Positions 1 through 5,258 are shown, counted from the stretch's first letter. The stretch is 5,295 bases of DNA from Dehalococcoidia bacterium (GCA_021296015.1 JAGWBG010000127.1:1-5295), one strand, 5' to 3'. Notes: generated from the letters alone by a model not told the origin. Program-made: numbers and translations.

Positions 1-2
1 CA

Positions 3-563
3 TACGAGATGAATGGCGAGCCGCTGCCTCCCATGCACGGCTATCCCCTGCGTCTCCTGGTGCCCGGCTGGTACGGAATGAACTCCATCAAGTGGCTGGT
101 GGGCATCCACGTGATAGACCATCCCTTCGATGGGTTCTACCAGATTGAGCGGTACAGAGTGGTGAACGGGCCCGATGATGACAGCTACTATACCTATCTG
201 AACCGGATGAAAGTGAAGTCCATCGTCACAGACCCCGCTCCTGGCGAGGTAGTTCCAACCGGCGATGAGTATACGGTGTCGGGTGCCGCATGGTCCGGCG
301 AGAACGAGGTGGTCAGGGTTGACGTGAGCACCGACGGCGGCGAGACCTGGCACCCAGCCCGCCTCATTCCCAGGACCGACTACTCCTGGTATCGTTGGGA
401 ATTCGATTGGCAGCCCCCCGGCCCAGGCAACTACGTGCTCATGTCCCGTGCCGCCAACGACAAGGGAGACGTCCAACCCATGGACTTTCCCAACAAGTAC
501 GATGGCATCGGCTACGGCAACAACATGGTATTCGAGCACATGGTGGAAGTACGGGACCAGTAG
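3..563 (+). CDS. Sulfite oxidase-family molybdoenzyme, C-terminal part (5' truncated by window edge)
   Basis: The frame is open to the left edge, and the codons before the first ATG (position 9) read Tyr-Glu, so that ATG is internal. The first 45 or so residues match the end of the molybdopterin-binding domain of sulfite oxidases and sulfite dehydrogenases: MNGEPLPPMHGYPLR, then VPGWYG and IKWL, the usual 'NGEPLP-HG-PLR-PG-G-KW' signature. From about residue 68 (VKSIVTDPAPGEVV) to the end it looks like the Ig-like Mo-co dimerisation domain, with the typical VDVSTDGGETWHPA strand. The Mo-ligating cysteine and any signal peptide lie outside the window, so location and electron acceptor cannot be judged. 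Known members oxidise sulfite to sulfate or act as related reductases; the substrate here is unproven. The family call is firm and the specific reaction is not. The next gene starts 234 nt downstream. Confidence 0.9.
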   Translation, partial: YEMNGEPLPPMHGYPLRLLVPGWYGMNSIKWLVGIHVIDHPFDGFYQIERYRVVNGPDDDSYYTYLNRMKVKSIVTDPAPGEVVPTGDEYTVSGAAWSGENEVVRVDVSTDGGETWHPARLIPRTDYSWYRWEFDWQPPGPGNYVLMSRAANDKGDVQPMDFPNKYDGIGYGNNMVFEHMVEVRDQ

Positions 564-569
564 CTGGCG

Positions 570-596
570 CTCCCTCTCTAGCCGAGGGAGAGGGGG
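570..596 (+). repeat. Stem-loop just after the molybdoenzyme gene
   Basis: Seven nt after the stop codon, bases 570-578 (CTCCCTCTC) can pair with 588-596 (GAGAGGGGG), giving a 9-bp stem with one T-G wobble and a 9-nt loop. An alternative fold pairs 570-576 with 584-590. No T-run follows on the plus strand, so it is not a canonical intrinsic terminator. It could still stabilise the mRNA 3' end. Confidence 0.4.
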
Positions 597-678
597 ACTG
601 AAAGCCGGGTCGTTTCATTTCTATTCTGGGGAGTGTCCCGGCTCGGCGGGCAGGAGCGACGAAGAGTCTAATGTCCTA

Positions 679-756
679 GTCATTCGTGCCGTCCCGCTGC
701 CGAAGGACTTTGGATTCCTTCCGCCTCCGGCGGATCCCGGGTGGACTCGGAGTGAC
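679..756. repeat. Possible degenerate palindromic intergenic element
   Basis: In the 234-nt gap before the crotonase gene, GTCATTC (679-685) and GAGTGAC (750-756) form imperfect inverted ends. Between them is a small perfect hairpin, CCGCC-TCC-GGCGG (721-733). The termini resemble those of the clearer element at 3222-3319, suggesting a decayed member of the same type of dispersed palindrome. The matches are short and may be chance. No convincing sigma70 promoter was seen in this gap. Confidence 0.25.
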
Positions 757-797
757 GCGCTGCCAATGAAAAGGCCCTAGGACTGAAAGGGGTATCT

Positions 798-1568
798 ATG
801 GAATACGAGACAATCCTGTTGACCAAGGCCGATGGGGTAGCAACCATCACACTCAACCGGCCCGAGGTCCTTAACGCCATGAGCTTCCAGCTAATAGGGG
901 AGCTGGACCGGGCCATCAACGCCGTGGAGGCGGACGATCAGATTGGGTCCGTCATAATCACCGGGGCCGGGGAGAGGGCCTTCTCTGCCGGTGCGGACAT
1001 ACATGAGCAAAGGCGAGATGTCCAGGAACTCTCCCCCGAGGAGATTGAGGAACGCCGCGGCATACGCTCCGAGTATAGCTGGCATATGGGCATTTGCAGC
1101 AAGCCCACCATCGGGGCGCTGAACGGCCTGTCCTACGGGGGCGGCGCCGTTCTGTCCTCCTCCCTGGACATGCGGGTAGGGTGCGAGCGCAGCACCTTCC
1201 GCTTCCTTGCGGCCTCCTACGGCAGGCTAAACTGCACCTGGACCCTGCCCCAACAGATAGGCTGGCCCATGGCCAAGGAGTTGCTGTTCACCGGCAGGGT
1301 GGTCTCCGCCGAGGAGGCCTACCGAATGGGCCTGCTCAATCACCTTGTGCCCCCGGACCAGGTTATGGACAAGGCAATGGAGATAGCCGCCGCCATCGCC
1401 AATAACCACCCTGATTCCGTGAAAGGCGTGAAACATCTTCTGGTTGAGGACATCGGTCGTAGCTGGCAGGAGATGTGGCAGATGGAGAAGGACTACCTTC
1501 GTACCCAGGTCAGGTCTCCCGGAGTGGAAGACGCCTTCAAAGAGTTCATAGACCGCAGAGGCCGCTAG
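798..1568 (+). CDS. Enoyl-CoA hydratase/isomerase (crotonase) family protein lacking both hydratase glutamates
   Basis: At 256 residues this is the normal size of a single-domain crotonase. The ATG is preceded by GGGG (789-792) at 5-nt spacing. Family landmarks appear in order: TLNRPEVLNAM (18-28), the first oxyanion-hole segment FSAGADI (62-68), KPTIGALNG (102-110), the second oxyanion-hole segment YGGG (113-116), LDMRVG (123-128), and the LLFTGRVVSAEEAYRMGLLNHLV stretch (162-184). Such proteins bind acyl-CoA thioesters and stabilise an enolate. By hand alignment with rat mitochondrial enoyl-CoA hydratase, the positions of catalytic Glu144 and Glu164 hold Val118 and Ala138, so ordinary trans-2-enoyl-CoA hydration is unlikely. 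An isomerase, thioester hydrolase, C-C lyase or other crotonase reaction is more plausible. An SDR gene follows after 160 nt and might act on the same CoA ester, but this is inference. Confidence 0.9.
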   Translation: MEYETILLTKADGVATITLNRPEVLNAMSFQLIGELDRAINAVEADDQIGSVIITGAGERAFSAGADIHEQRRDVQELSPEEIEERRGIRSEYSWHMGICSKPTIGALNGLSYGGGAVLSSSLDMRVGCERSTFRFLAASYGRLNCTWTLPQQIGWPMAKELLFTGRVVSAEEAYRMGLLNHLVPPDQVMDKAMEIAAAIANNHPDSVKGVKHLLVEDIGRSWQEMWQMEKDYLRTQVRSPGVEDAFKEFIDRRGR

Positions 1569-1664
1569 CAAGCTGCTTACTCAAGGCCCGGCAGGGTTCC
1601 GCCTTTCTTCTCCCTAGGGGGAGGGGTCGGAGCACATCTTCCAGGGCCTTTTGCTTGGTTCCGG

Positions 1665-1690
1665 TCCCCTATCCCTGAAGGATACGGGGA
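1665..1690 (+). repeat. Bulged stem-loop in the leader of the first SDR gene
   Basis: TCCCCTATCC (1665-1674) pairs with GGATA (1680-1684) and GGGGA (1686-1690), with a single bulged C at 1685 and a 5-nt loop, CTGAA. It lies about 25 nt upstream of the SDR ribosome-binding site (GGGGAGG, 1715-1721). No T-run follows, so it is not a standard terminator for the crotonase gene. It could be a leader structure or processing site. Its function is unknown. Confidence 0.35.
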
Positions 1691-1728
1691 ACTCGTTTCA
1701 CGGAGTATTGTAGAGGGGAGGCGACGCT

Positions 1729-2478
1729 ATGAGACTTGAAAACAAGGTTGCCCTGATTAGCGGTGGAGCCAGGGGCATGGGCGCCGTAGAGGCCAGACTG
1801 TTCGCCCGTGAGGGTGCCAGGGTAGTCATTGGGGACATACTGGAAGCCGAGGGCAGGCAGGTTGAGGCCCAAATAAACGAGAGCGGGGGTGAGTGTCTCT
1901 TCGTCTACCTGGACGTTACTGACGAGTCCCACTGGGAGCACGCCGTCGCCGCCACGGTTGCCCGCTTCGGCAGGCTCGACGTGTTGGTGAACAACGCCGG
2001 GATTTTCCCGATGGCACGTGTGGAGGATACCACAGTAGAATCCTGGGACCAGGTGATGGACATCAACGCTAAAGGGGTGTTTCTGGGCACCAAGCACGCT
2101 ATCCCGGAGATGCGAAAGGCCGGCGGCGGCTCGATAATCAATATCTCGTCGGTTGCTGGCCTGATAGGAAGCTCCCATTCGGCTTCTTATAATGCCTCCA
2201 AGGGTGCGGTGCGTCTCCTGACCAAGTCCACGGCCATTCAGTACGGGAGCGAGGGAATCCGGGCGAACTCGGTACATCCCGGTCTCATCGAAACCGAGAT
2301 GTCGGCTGCCATGCGCTCCGATGAACCCGTTCTCCGGCGCTGGCTTGCGTCCACTCCAATGAGACTAGCGGGCCAGCCTGAAGAGGTAGCCTACGGCGTC
2401 CTGTACCTGGCTTCTGACGAGTCCTCCTTCATTACGGGGAGCGAACTGGTCATTGACGGAGGCACAACCGCCCAGTAG
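1729..2478 (+). CDS. Short-chain dehydrogenase/reductase (classical SDR, NAD-type)
   Basis: This 249-residue protein has the normal length of a classical SDR. The start is supported by GGGGAGG (1715-1721) 7 nt before the ATG. The N-terminal Rossmann glycine motif is SGGARGMG (11-18). Asp36 ends strand beta-2 (VVIGD), which in this family favours NAD(H) over NADP(H). Other landmarks are LDVTD (61-65), NNAG (88-91), and a complete catalytic set: Asn113, Ser141, Tyr154 and Lys158 in YNASK. HPGLIETEM and the C-terminal ITGSELVIDGG also fit, and the sequence recalls 3-alpha/20-beta-hydroxysteroid dehydrogenase-like and 3-oxoacyl-reductase-like SDRs. It should oxidise a secondary alcohol or reduce a ketone in the cytoplasm; the substrate cannot be read from sequence. 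It may share a pathway with the upstream crotonase. The NYN gene begins 41 nt after its stop. Confidence 0.93.
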   Translation: MRLENKVALISGGARGMGAVEARLFAREGARVVIGDILEAEGRQVEAQINESGGECLFVYLDVTDESHWEHAVAATVARFGRLDVLVNNAGIFPMARVEDTTVESWDQVMDINAKGVFLGTKHAIPEMRKAGGGSIINISSVAGLIGSSHSASYNASKGAVRLLTKSTAIQYGSEGIRANSVHPGLIETEMSAAMRSDEPVLRRWLASTPMRLAGQPEEVAYGVLYLASDESSFITGSELVIDGGTTAQ

Positions 2479-2519
2479 GGCCAGCAGTGTGGTGCCCTGG
2501 GACCTAGTGGAGTGTAACT

Positions 2520-3059
2520 ATGCAACAAGCGAGTGATAGAGTATCCGTTTATATTGACGGGAGCAACCTATACCATGCGTTAAGTCAGTTAGGTCGCCGC
2601 GACCTAGACTTTGGATTATTTGCTGCCAAATTGACAGATAAACGACTCCTTGTGCGGACCTATTACTACAACGCCCCAATAGACCAAACTAAAGAATCGC
2701 AACGATACATAGAACAACAACGGTTTTTCCAAGCCTTAAAGACGGTCCCATACTTGGAATTACGGCTTGGGCGGCTAATATATCAAGGCTGGCCCAATGT
2801 TTCACCCCATGAAAAAGGCGTTGACATCAAGATTGCCACTGACATGCTAGTGCATGGGTTTCGTGGTCACTATAATACGGCGATATTGGTGAGTGGTGAT
2901 AATGACTTTGAAGATGCTCTACAAGGAATCAAGGACTTGGGACTCCATGTTGAGGTTGCTCTGTTCGGGCAACGTACGTCGCAAAGGCTTCGTGAGGTTG
3001 CAGATGAAGTGATATTCTTGGATGCAACATATTTAGCAGACTGTTGGCGGTCAAAATAA
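2520..3059 (+). CDS. LabA-like NYN-domain protein (DUF88 type), predicted metal-dependent RNase
   Basis: The 179 residues are almost entirely one NYN (PIN-like) domain. Motifs in order are YIDGSNLY (11-18, Asp13 and Asn16), VRTYYYNAP (45-53), EKGVDIKIATDML (98-110, Asp102 and Asp108), and LVSGDNDF (123-130, Asp127 and Asp129), then HVEVALFG (144-151). The acidic residues match the metal-binding centre of NYN/PIN nucleases, so the active site looks intact. Proteins of this family (LabA of cyanobacteria, eukaryotic MARF1-like proteins) are predicted or shown to act on RNA; most bacterial members are uncharacterised. There is no transmembrane segment or extra domain. A modest GGAG (2509-2512) lies 7 nt before the ATG; no clear promoter is seen, so read-through from the SDR is possible. 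Base composition differs from its neighbours (27/60 and 25/60 G+C in two sampled lines), suggesting recent acquisition. A candidate small RNA on the other strand ends at its stop codon. Confidence 0.88.
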   Translation: MQQASDRVSVYIDGSNLYHALSQLGRRDLDFGLFAAKLTDKRLLVRTYYYNAPIDQTKESQRYIEQQRFFQALKTVPYLELRLGRLIYQGWPNVSPHEKGVDIKIATDMLVHGFRGHYNTAILVSGDNDFEDALQGIKDLGLHVEVALFGQRTSQRLREVADEVIFLDATYLADCWRSK

Positions 3060-3088
3060 AAACAGGAGGTTGCAAGGCAACCTCCTGT
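3051..3088 (-). terminator. Rho-independent terminator (minus strand)
   Basis: Read on the minus strand, a perfect 12-bp stem (3088-3077 with 3073-3062) and 3-nt loop CTT are followed directly by TTTTATTTTG (3061-3052), a good U-rich tail. The tail overlaps the NYN stop codon. On the plus strand the same stem is followed by GGTTCATTACC, which is not U-rich. It would therefore serve mainly the leftward transcript and block antisense read-through into the NYN gene, though the stem may also help end the NYN mRNA. Confidence 0.75.
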
Positions 3089-3097
3089 GGTTCATTA

Positions 3098-3122
3098 CCT
3101 GAGGTTGCACGGCAATCTCAGG
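3098..3122. repeat. Second copy of the GAGRTTGC hairpin
   Basis: CCTGAGGTTGC (3098-3108) and GCAATCTCAGG (3112-3122) pair over 11 bp with one G-T mismatch (a wobble in RNA) and a 3-nt loop. The core is nearly the same as the hairpin at 3062-3088, with GAGGTTGC and GCAAYCTC arms. The two hairpins therefore look like a local duplication whose stems have been kept paired. It lies inside the candidate small RNA. Confidence 0.7.
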
Positions 3123-3139
3123 GAGACAATACGTTGTAT

Positions 3140-3168
3140 ATCATAAATATTTTTTATAAATTTGTCAA
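3140..3168 (-). promoter_or_regulatory. Near-consensus sigma70 promoter, leftward
   Basis: On the minus strand, TTGACA (3168-3163) is a perfect -35 box. A 17-nt A/T-only spacer separates it from TATGAT (3145-3140), which matches the -10 consensus at five of six positions. The expected start is near 3132-3134. The line 3121-3180 has only 16/60 G+C, so chance promoter-like matches are more likely here; the perfect spacing and -35 box still make it a strong candidate. Confidence 0.65.
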
Positions 3169-3185
3169 CACAAAACGTGTTGACA
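3163..3185. promoter_or_regulatory. Perfect 9-bp inverted repeat overlapping the -35 box (possible operator)
   Basis: TGTCAACAC (3163-3171), a 5-nt centre AAAAC, and GTGTTGACA (3177-3185) form a perfect inverted repeat. The left arm contains the -35 hexamer of the leftward promoter. This placement is what a dimeric repressor operator would show. The right arm contains another TTGACA facing right, but no acceptable -10 box lies 16-18 nt beyond it. Confidence 0.5.
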
Positions 3186-3221
3186 TGCAGGGCAAGTGCA
3201 GAACTCAACTTGTCTAAATTC

Positions 3222-3319
3222 CGTCATTCCGGCTCAAGGCTGGAATCTATATCCCCAGATTCCGGCGAAGGCCGGAACGATGAGTCCTGCCCCGTACTCG
3301 ATGTGGGGCCGGAATGACG
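3222..3319. repeat. Compound palindromic intergenic repeat with GTCATTCCGGC termini
   Basis: CGTCATTCCGGC (3222-3233) and GCCGGAATGACG (3308-3319) are perfect 12-bp inverted ends of a 98-nt element. Inside are two smaller hairpins: ATTCCGGC-TCAAG-GCTGGAAT (3226-3246) and TTCCGGC-GAAG-GCCGGAA (3260-3277). Short ATTCC...GGAAT palindromes scattered between genes are known from many bacteria, the dRS3-type repeats of Neisseria being one example. This looks like that class of non-coding repeat or a tiny MITE. No transposase is present. Confidence 0.6.
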
Positions 3320-3347
3320 AAGGCGTTATCTCTAATGCGGTAGCCTT

Positions 3348-3390
3348 GGGGGTGTAGCGTACAGGCCACGGCCCTGTACGTTACACCCCC
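3348..3390. repeat. Long 18-bp palindrome after the SMP-30 gene
   Basis: GGGGGTGTAGCGTACAGG (3348-3365) pairs with CCTGTACGTTACACCCCC (3373-3390) over 18 bp with a single G-T wobble and a 7-nt loop, CCACGGC. It lies 58 nt past the stop codon of the leftward SMP-30-like gene. Neither strand shows a U-run after the stem, so it is not a standard intrinsic terminator. It may act as a roadblock, an mRNA-stabilising end, or a dispersed palindromic repeat. The rest of the spacer from about 3391 to 3448 holds only short inverted repeats, such as CCGA-TGC-TCGG at 3409-3419, and no gene. Confidence 0.6.
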
Positions 3391-3448
3391 CCTTGATGCA
3401 ATCAATCAGCCGATGCTCGGTTGGCTAGTTAACGTTCAGCCTGAGCGG

Positions 3449-4351
3449 CTATACCTGACCTCTCGGCACGGGTACGCCGGTGGTGTTCATCTGGATGCGG
3501 CCCATGGTGGCGCGGGTGGTGTAGTACAGGGTCTTCCAGTCATCGCCGCCCCAGTTCAGGTTGGTCGCTGCGCCGGTCAGAATGGTCCCCAGGTGCTTGC
3601 CTTCGGGGCTTATAATCCATAGTCCCCCGGGCCCCGTGCAATAGACGTTGCCTTCCATGTCGCACTTCATACCGTCGGGGGCACCGGGCGCGTCCCCGGA
3701 CATCTGGCAGAAGACTCGCTCGGTATGTAGGAATAGCAAGCCGGTGCTGGGGTCCAAATCGAAGGCCCTTATGTGCCTTCTGCGGGAGTCGTTAATGTAA
3801 AGGGTCTTCTCGTCGGGAGAAAAGCACAGGCCGTTGGGCAGGGCGAAATCCCGGATTAAACAGTGGATGGTGTCCAAGTCTGCGGATACCCTGTACACTC
3901 CATTGAAGTCCAGTTCCGACTCCACGCCCAATATGGCCGGGTCTGTGAAGTATATGCTTCCGTCGGACTTCACTACCACGTCGTTGGGGCGGTTCAGTCG
4001 TCTGCCGTGATACCTGTTCGCCACTGTGGTGGTGCTCCCGTCGGATTCCAGGCGCGTGACACGGCGAGTACCGTGCTCACAGGCCAGCAGTCTGCCCTGG
4101 GGGTCCCTGGTGAGGCCATTGGCGTTGTCGGTGGGGTCTCGGAACACTGCGGGGGCCGCATCGCCGGGTGCCCACTTGTATCTCTTGCTGTTGCCAACGT
4201 CGCTGAAGAGGAGATACCCCCCCTCCTTCCACCACAGTGGTCCCTCGCCAGGCCCATTGTCCGAGCCGTAGCCGCTCCCCAACTGCTCTATCTCCGCGTC
4301 CGGTGATACCAGACGGTCCAACTCCGGAGCAAGCTTCTCGATAGATGCCAT
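3449..4351 (-). CDS. SMP-30/gluconolactonase/LRE-like family protein (probable lactonase)
   Basis: This 300-residue six-bladed beta-propeller protein has the family's usual length. The start at 4351 (MASIEKLAPEL) is preferred because GGGAGG (4362-4357) sits 5 nt before it; an in-frame ATG at 4408 lacks such support. The residues expected to hold the divalent metal are present: Glu36 in GPGEGP, Asn123 in NRPNDV, Asn173 in LPNGLCFSPD, and Asp226 in APDGMKCD. LYINDS (184-189) and GNVYCTGPGGLWI (234-246) are typical blade motifs. Characterised relatives hydrolyse sugar lactones such as gluconolactone, or other lactones and phosphotriesters. No signal peptide is seen, so it is probably cytoplasmic. 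A strong promoter lies upstream, and an SDR gene is 121 nt further upstream on the same strand, which fits a sugar dehydrogenase-lactonase pair. The exact substrate is unknown. Confidence 0.92.
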   Translation of the reverse strand: MASIEKLAPELDRLVSPDAEIEQLGSGYGSDNGPGEGPLWWKEGGYLLFSDVGNSKRYKWAPGDAAPAVFRDPTDNANGLTRDPQGRLLACEHGTRRVTRLESDGSTTTVANRYHGRRLNRPNDVVVKSDGSIYFTDPAILGVESELDFNGVYRVSADLDTIHCLIRDFALPNGLCFSPDEKTLYINDSRRRHIRAFDLDPSTGLLFLHTERVFCQMSGDAPGAPDGMKCDMEGNVYCTGPGGLWIISPEGKHLGTILTGAATNLNWGGDDWKTLYYTTRATMGRIQMNTTGVPVPRGQV

Positions 4352-4435
4352 GTCAACCTCCCTTCTACTTCTACAAATATTCCCCATATCGGACTGGTTT
4401 ATGCCCACAATGAGAGTCCCTCTGGGTTCGACGCA

Positions 4436-4464
4436 ATTATAGGTTTAACCTGAAGCGCCGTCAA
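4436..4464 (-). promoter_or_regulatory. Strong sigma70 promoter for the SMP-30-like gene
   Basis: On the minus strand, TTGACG (4464-4459) is followed after exactly 17 nt by a perfect TATAAT (4441-4436). The expected start near 4429 gives a leader of about 78 nt. The promoter begins only 9 nt after the stop codon of the upstream SDR, so the lactonase gene can be expressed on its own. The spacer contains the palindrome AGGTT-T-AACCT (4441-4451), overlapping the edge of the -10 box, which could be a repressor site. The palindrome's role is inference. Confidence 0.75.
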
Positions 4465-4472
4465 CTCCATTC

Positions 4473-5222
4473 CTAGAACCCCCAGGTCTGGCCGAACTCG
4501 CTGCGGAGTACTGTCTGACCGGTGAATGACCGGGCGTCTTGAAGGGCCAGGTATACGGCACACGGGCCTACGGCTTCCGGCTCGACCCTTAGGTGCCAGT
4601 CCTGCTGGGCCCAGGGAATGATTGATGACCCCTCGCTTCTCAAAGGCCCCGGGTTCAGGACATTGACGGCTATGTTGTGCTCCTGCACCTCCTCGGCCAG
4701 GCACATGCTGAACATGTGCAGGGCTGCCTTGGTGGGGCTGTAGAGAACACCGCCCCGGTTCTCGGTGGTCGTCCGGGAGCCGATGCTTATGAAGTTGCCT
4801 CGTTGCTGCTTCATCATCACCGGCAGGACGTATTTGCAGGTAAGGTAGGGGCCGCGCACGTTCACAGCCATATTCTGGTCCCATCGTGCAGTGTCTATCT
4901 CGAGAATGGACTCGCCGAGAACCATGATGCCGGCGTTGTTGACCAGCACGTCTATCCGCCCGTATCGCTCCATTACCCTTTCGACCATATCCTTTACCTG
5001 GCTCTCGTCGGACACGTCACAGGTCACAGGCAAAGCCTCCCCTCCTTCGGCCTCGATGCCCCTGGCCGTCTCGTCTATGGTTCCGGCCAGGCCCGTCGGT
5101 GATTGAGGGCGGGCGCACACCACTACTTTGGCTCCTTCGCGGGCGTACTCCCTGGCTATGGCCCTGCCGAGGCCCCTGCTGGCGCCCGTGACGATTGCTT
5201 CCAGACCATCCAACTTGCGCAT
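4473..5222 (-). CDS. Short-chain dehydrogenase/reductase (SDR, probable NADP-type)
   Basis: This 249-residue SDR starts behind AGGAGGG (5233-5227), 4 nt from the ATG. It shows TGASRGLG (12-19) for cofactor binding and Arg38 after strand beta-2 (VVVCAR), a feature that favours NADP(H). It also has CDVSD (68-72), NNAG (95-98), Asn121, and the active-site YSPTK with Tyr161 and Lys165. The likely catalytic serine is Ser149 in ISIGSR, 12 residues before the tyrosine, where 13 is usual; Ser146 is the alternative. The end (TGQTVLRSEFGQTWGF) lacks the common VDGG tail, so it belongs to a different subgroup from the SDR at 1729-2478. It should interconvert an alcohol or sugar hydroxyl with a carbonyl. 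With the SMP-30-like lactonase downstream it could supply a lactone, but this is inferred only from adjacency. Confidence 0.9.
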   Translation of the reverse strand: MRKLDGLEAIVTGASRGLGRAIAREYAREGAKVVVCARPQSPTGLAGTIDETARGIEAEGGEALPVTCDVSDESQVKDMVERVMERYGRIDVLVNNAGIMVLGESILEIDTARWDQNMAVNVRGPYLTCKYVLPVMMKQQRGNFISIGSRTTTENRGGVLYSPTKAALHMFSMCLAEEVQEHNIAVNVLNPGPLRSEGSSIIPWAQQDWHLRVEPEAVGPCAVYLALQDARSFTGQTVLRSEFGQTWGF

Positions 5223-5258
5223 GCTGCCCTCCTGACAGCCCTCGAGTGGGTGCTGATC

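Larger units (their letters stand above)
3050..3134 (-). ncRNA. Candidate small RNA of about 80-85 nt, convergent with the NYN gene
   Basis: This is predicted from three signals in the right order on the minus strand: a TTGACA-N17-TATGAT promoter, a start expected near 3132-3134, and an intrinsic terminator ending near 3052. Between them the RNA would form two hairpins with closely related sequence. The first is CCTGAGATTGC-CGT-GCAACCTCAGG (3122 down to 3098; 11 bp with one G-U). The second is ACAGGAGGTTGC-CTT-GCAACCTCCTGT (3088 down to 3062; 12 bp, perfect), which is also the terminator stem. Both share the core GAGRTTGC-3 nt-GCAACCTC. The 5' tail carries a CTCCC run and the second stem contains AGGAGGTT/AACCTCCT, i.e. 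Shine-Dalgarno and anti-Shine-Dalgarno sequence, which could allow pairing with ribosome-binding sites. I recognise no known RNA family. Transcription is inferred, not shown. The end overlaps the last few bases of the NYN gene. Confidence 0.5.

Noticed and set aside
1227..1571. Long open frame on the minus strand across the crotonase gene
   Set aside because: It overlaps a well-supported gene, has no recognisable domain and is typical of antisense open frames in GC-rich coding DNA. The same applies to open frames opposite both SDR genes and the lactonase gene.
1569..1728. Promoter directly upstream of the first SDR gene
   Set aside because: TTGCTT, TATCCC and TATTGT words occur but no -35/-10 pair has acceptable spacing.
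2471..2501. Terminator after the first SDR (CCCAG/GGGC pairing with GCCCTGGG)
   Set aside because: The stem is interrupted by a 2-nt bulge, has a 12-nt loop, overlaps the stop codon and lacks a T-run. It is not convincing as a terminator and would allow read-through into the NYN gene.
3051..3095. Minus-strand mini-ORF of 14 codons (MNHRRLPCNLLFLF) inside the candidate small RNA
   Set aside because: It has no properly spaced ribosome-binding site and its codons are made up of the terminator stem and U-tract, so it is most simply a by-product of the terminator sequence.
3060..3190. Integron attC recombination site after a single-gene cassette (NYN)
   Set aside because: An attC site is one long imperfect hairpin with conserved GTTRRRY/RYYYAAC ends. 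Here there are two separate short perfect hairpins without those ends, and no integrase or second cassette is visible.
3135..3208. Rightward promoter from the A/T-rich stretch (TTGTAT/TATAAA, or TTGACA at 3180-3185)
   Set aside because: Spacings are wrong (about 14-15 nt for the first pair) or the -10 box is missing (second), and no gene lies downstream in that direction.
3222..3319. CRISPR array
   Set aside because: The repeated ATTCCGGC words are inverted and palindromic rather than evenly spaced direct repeats with unique spacers, and there are no cas genes.
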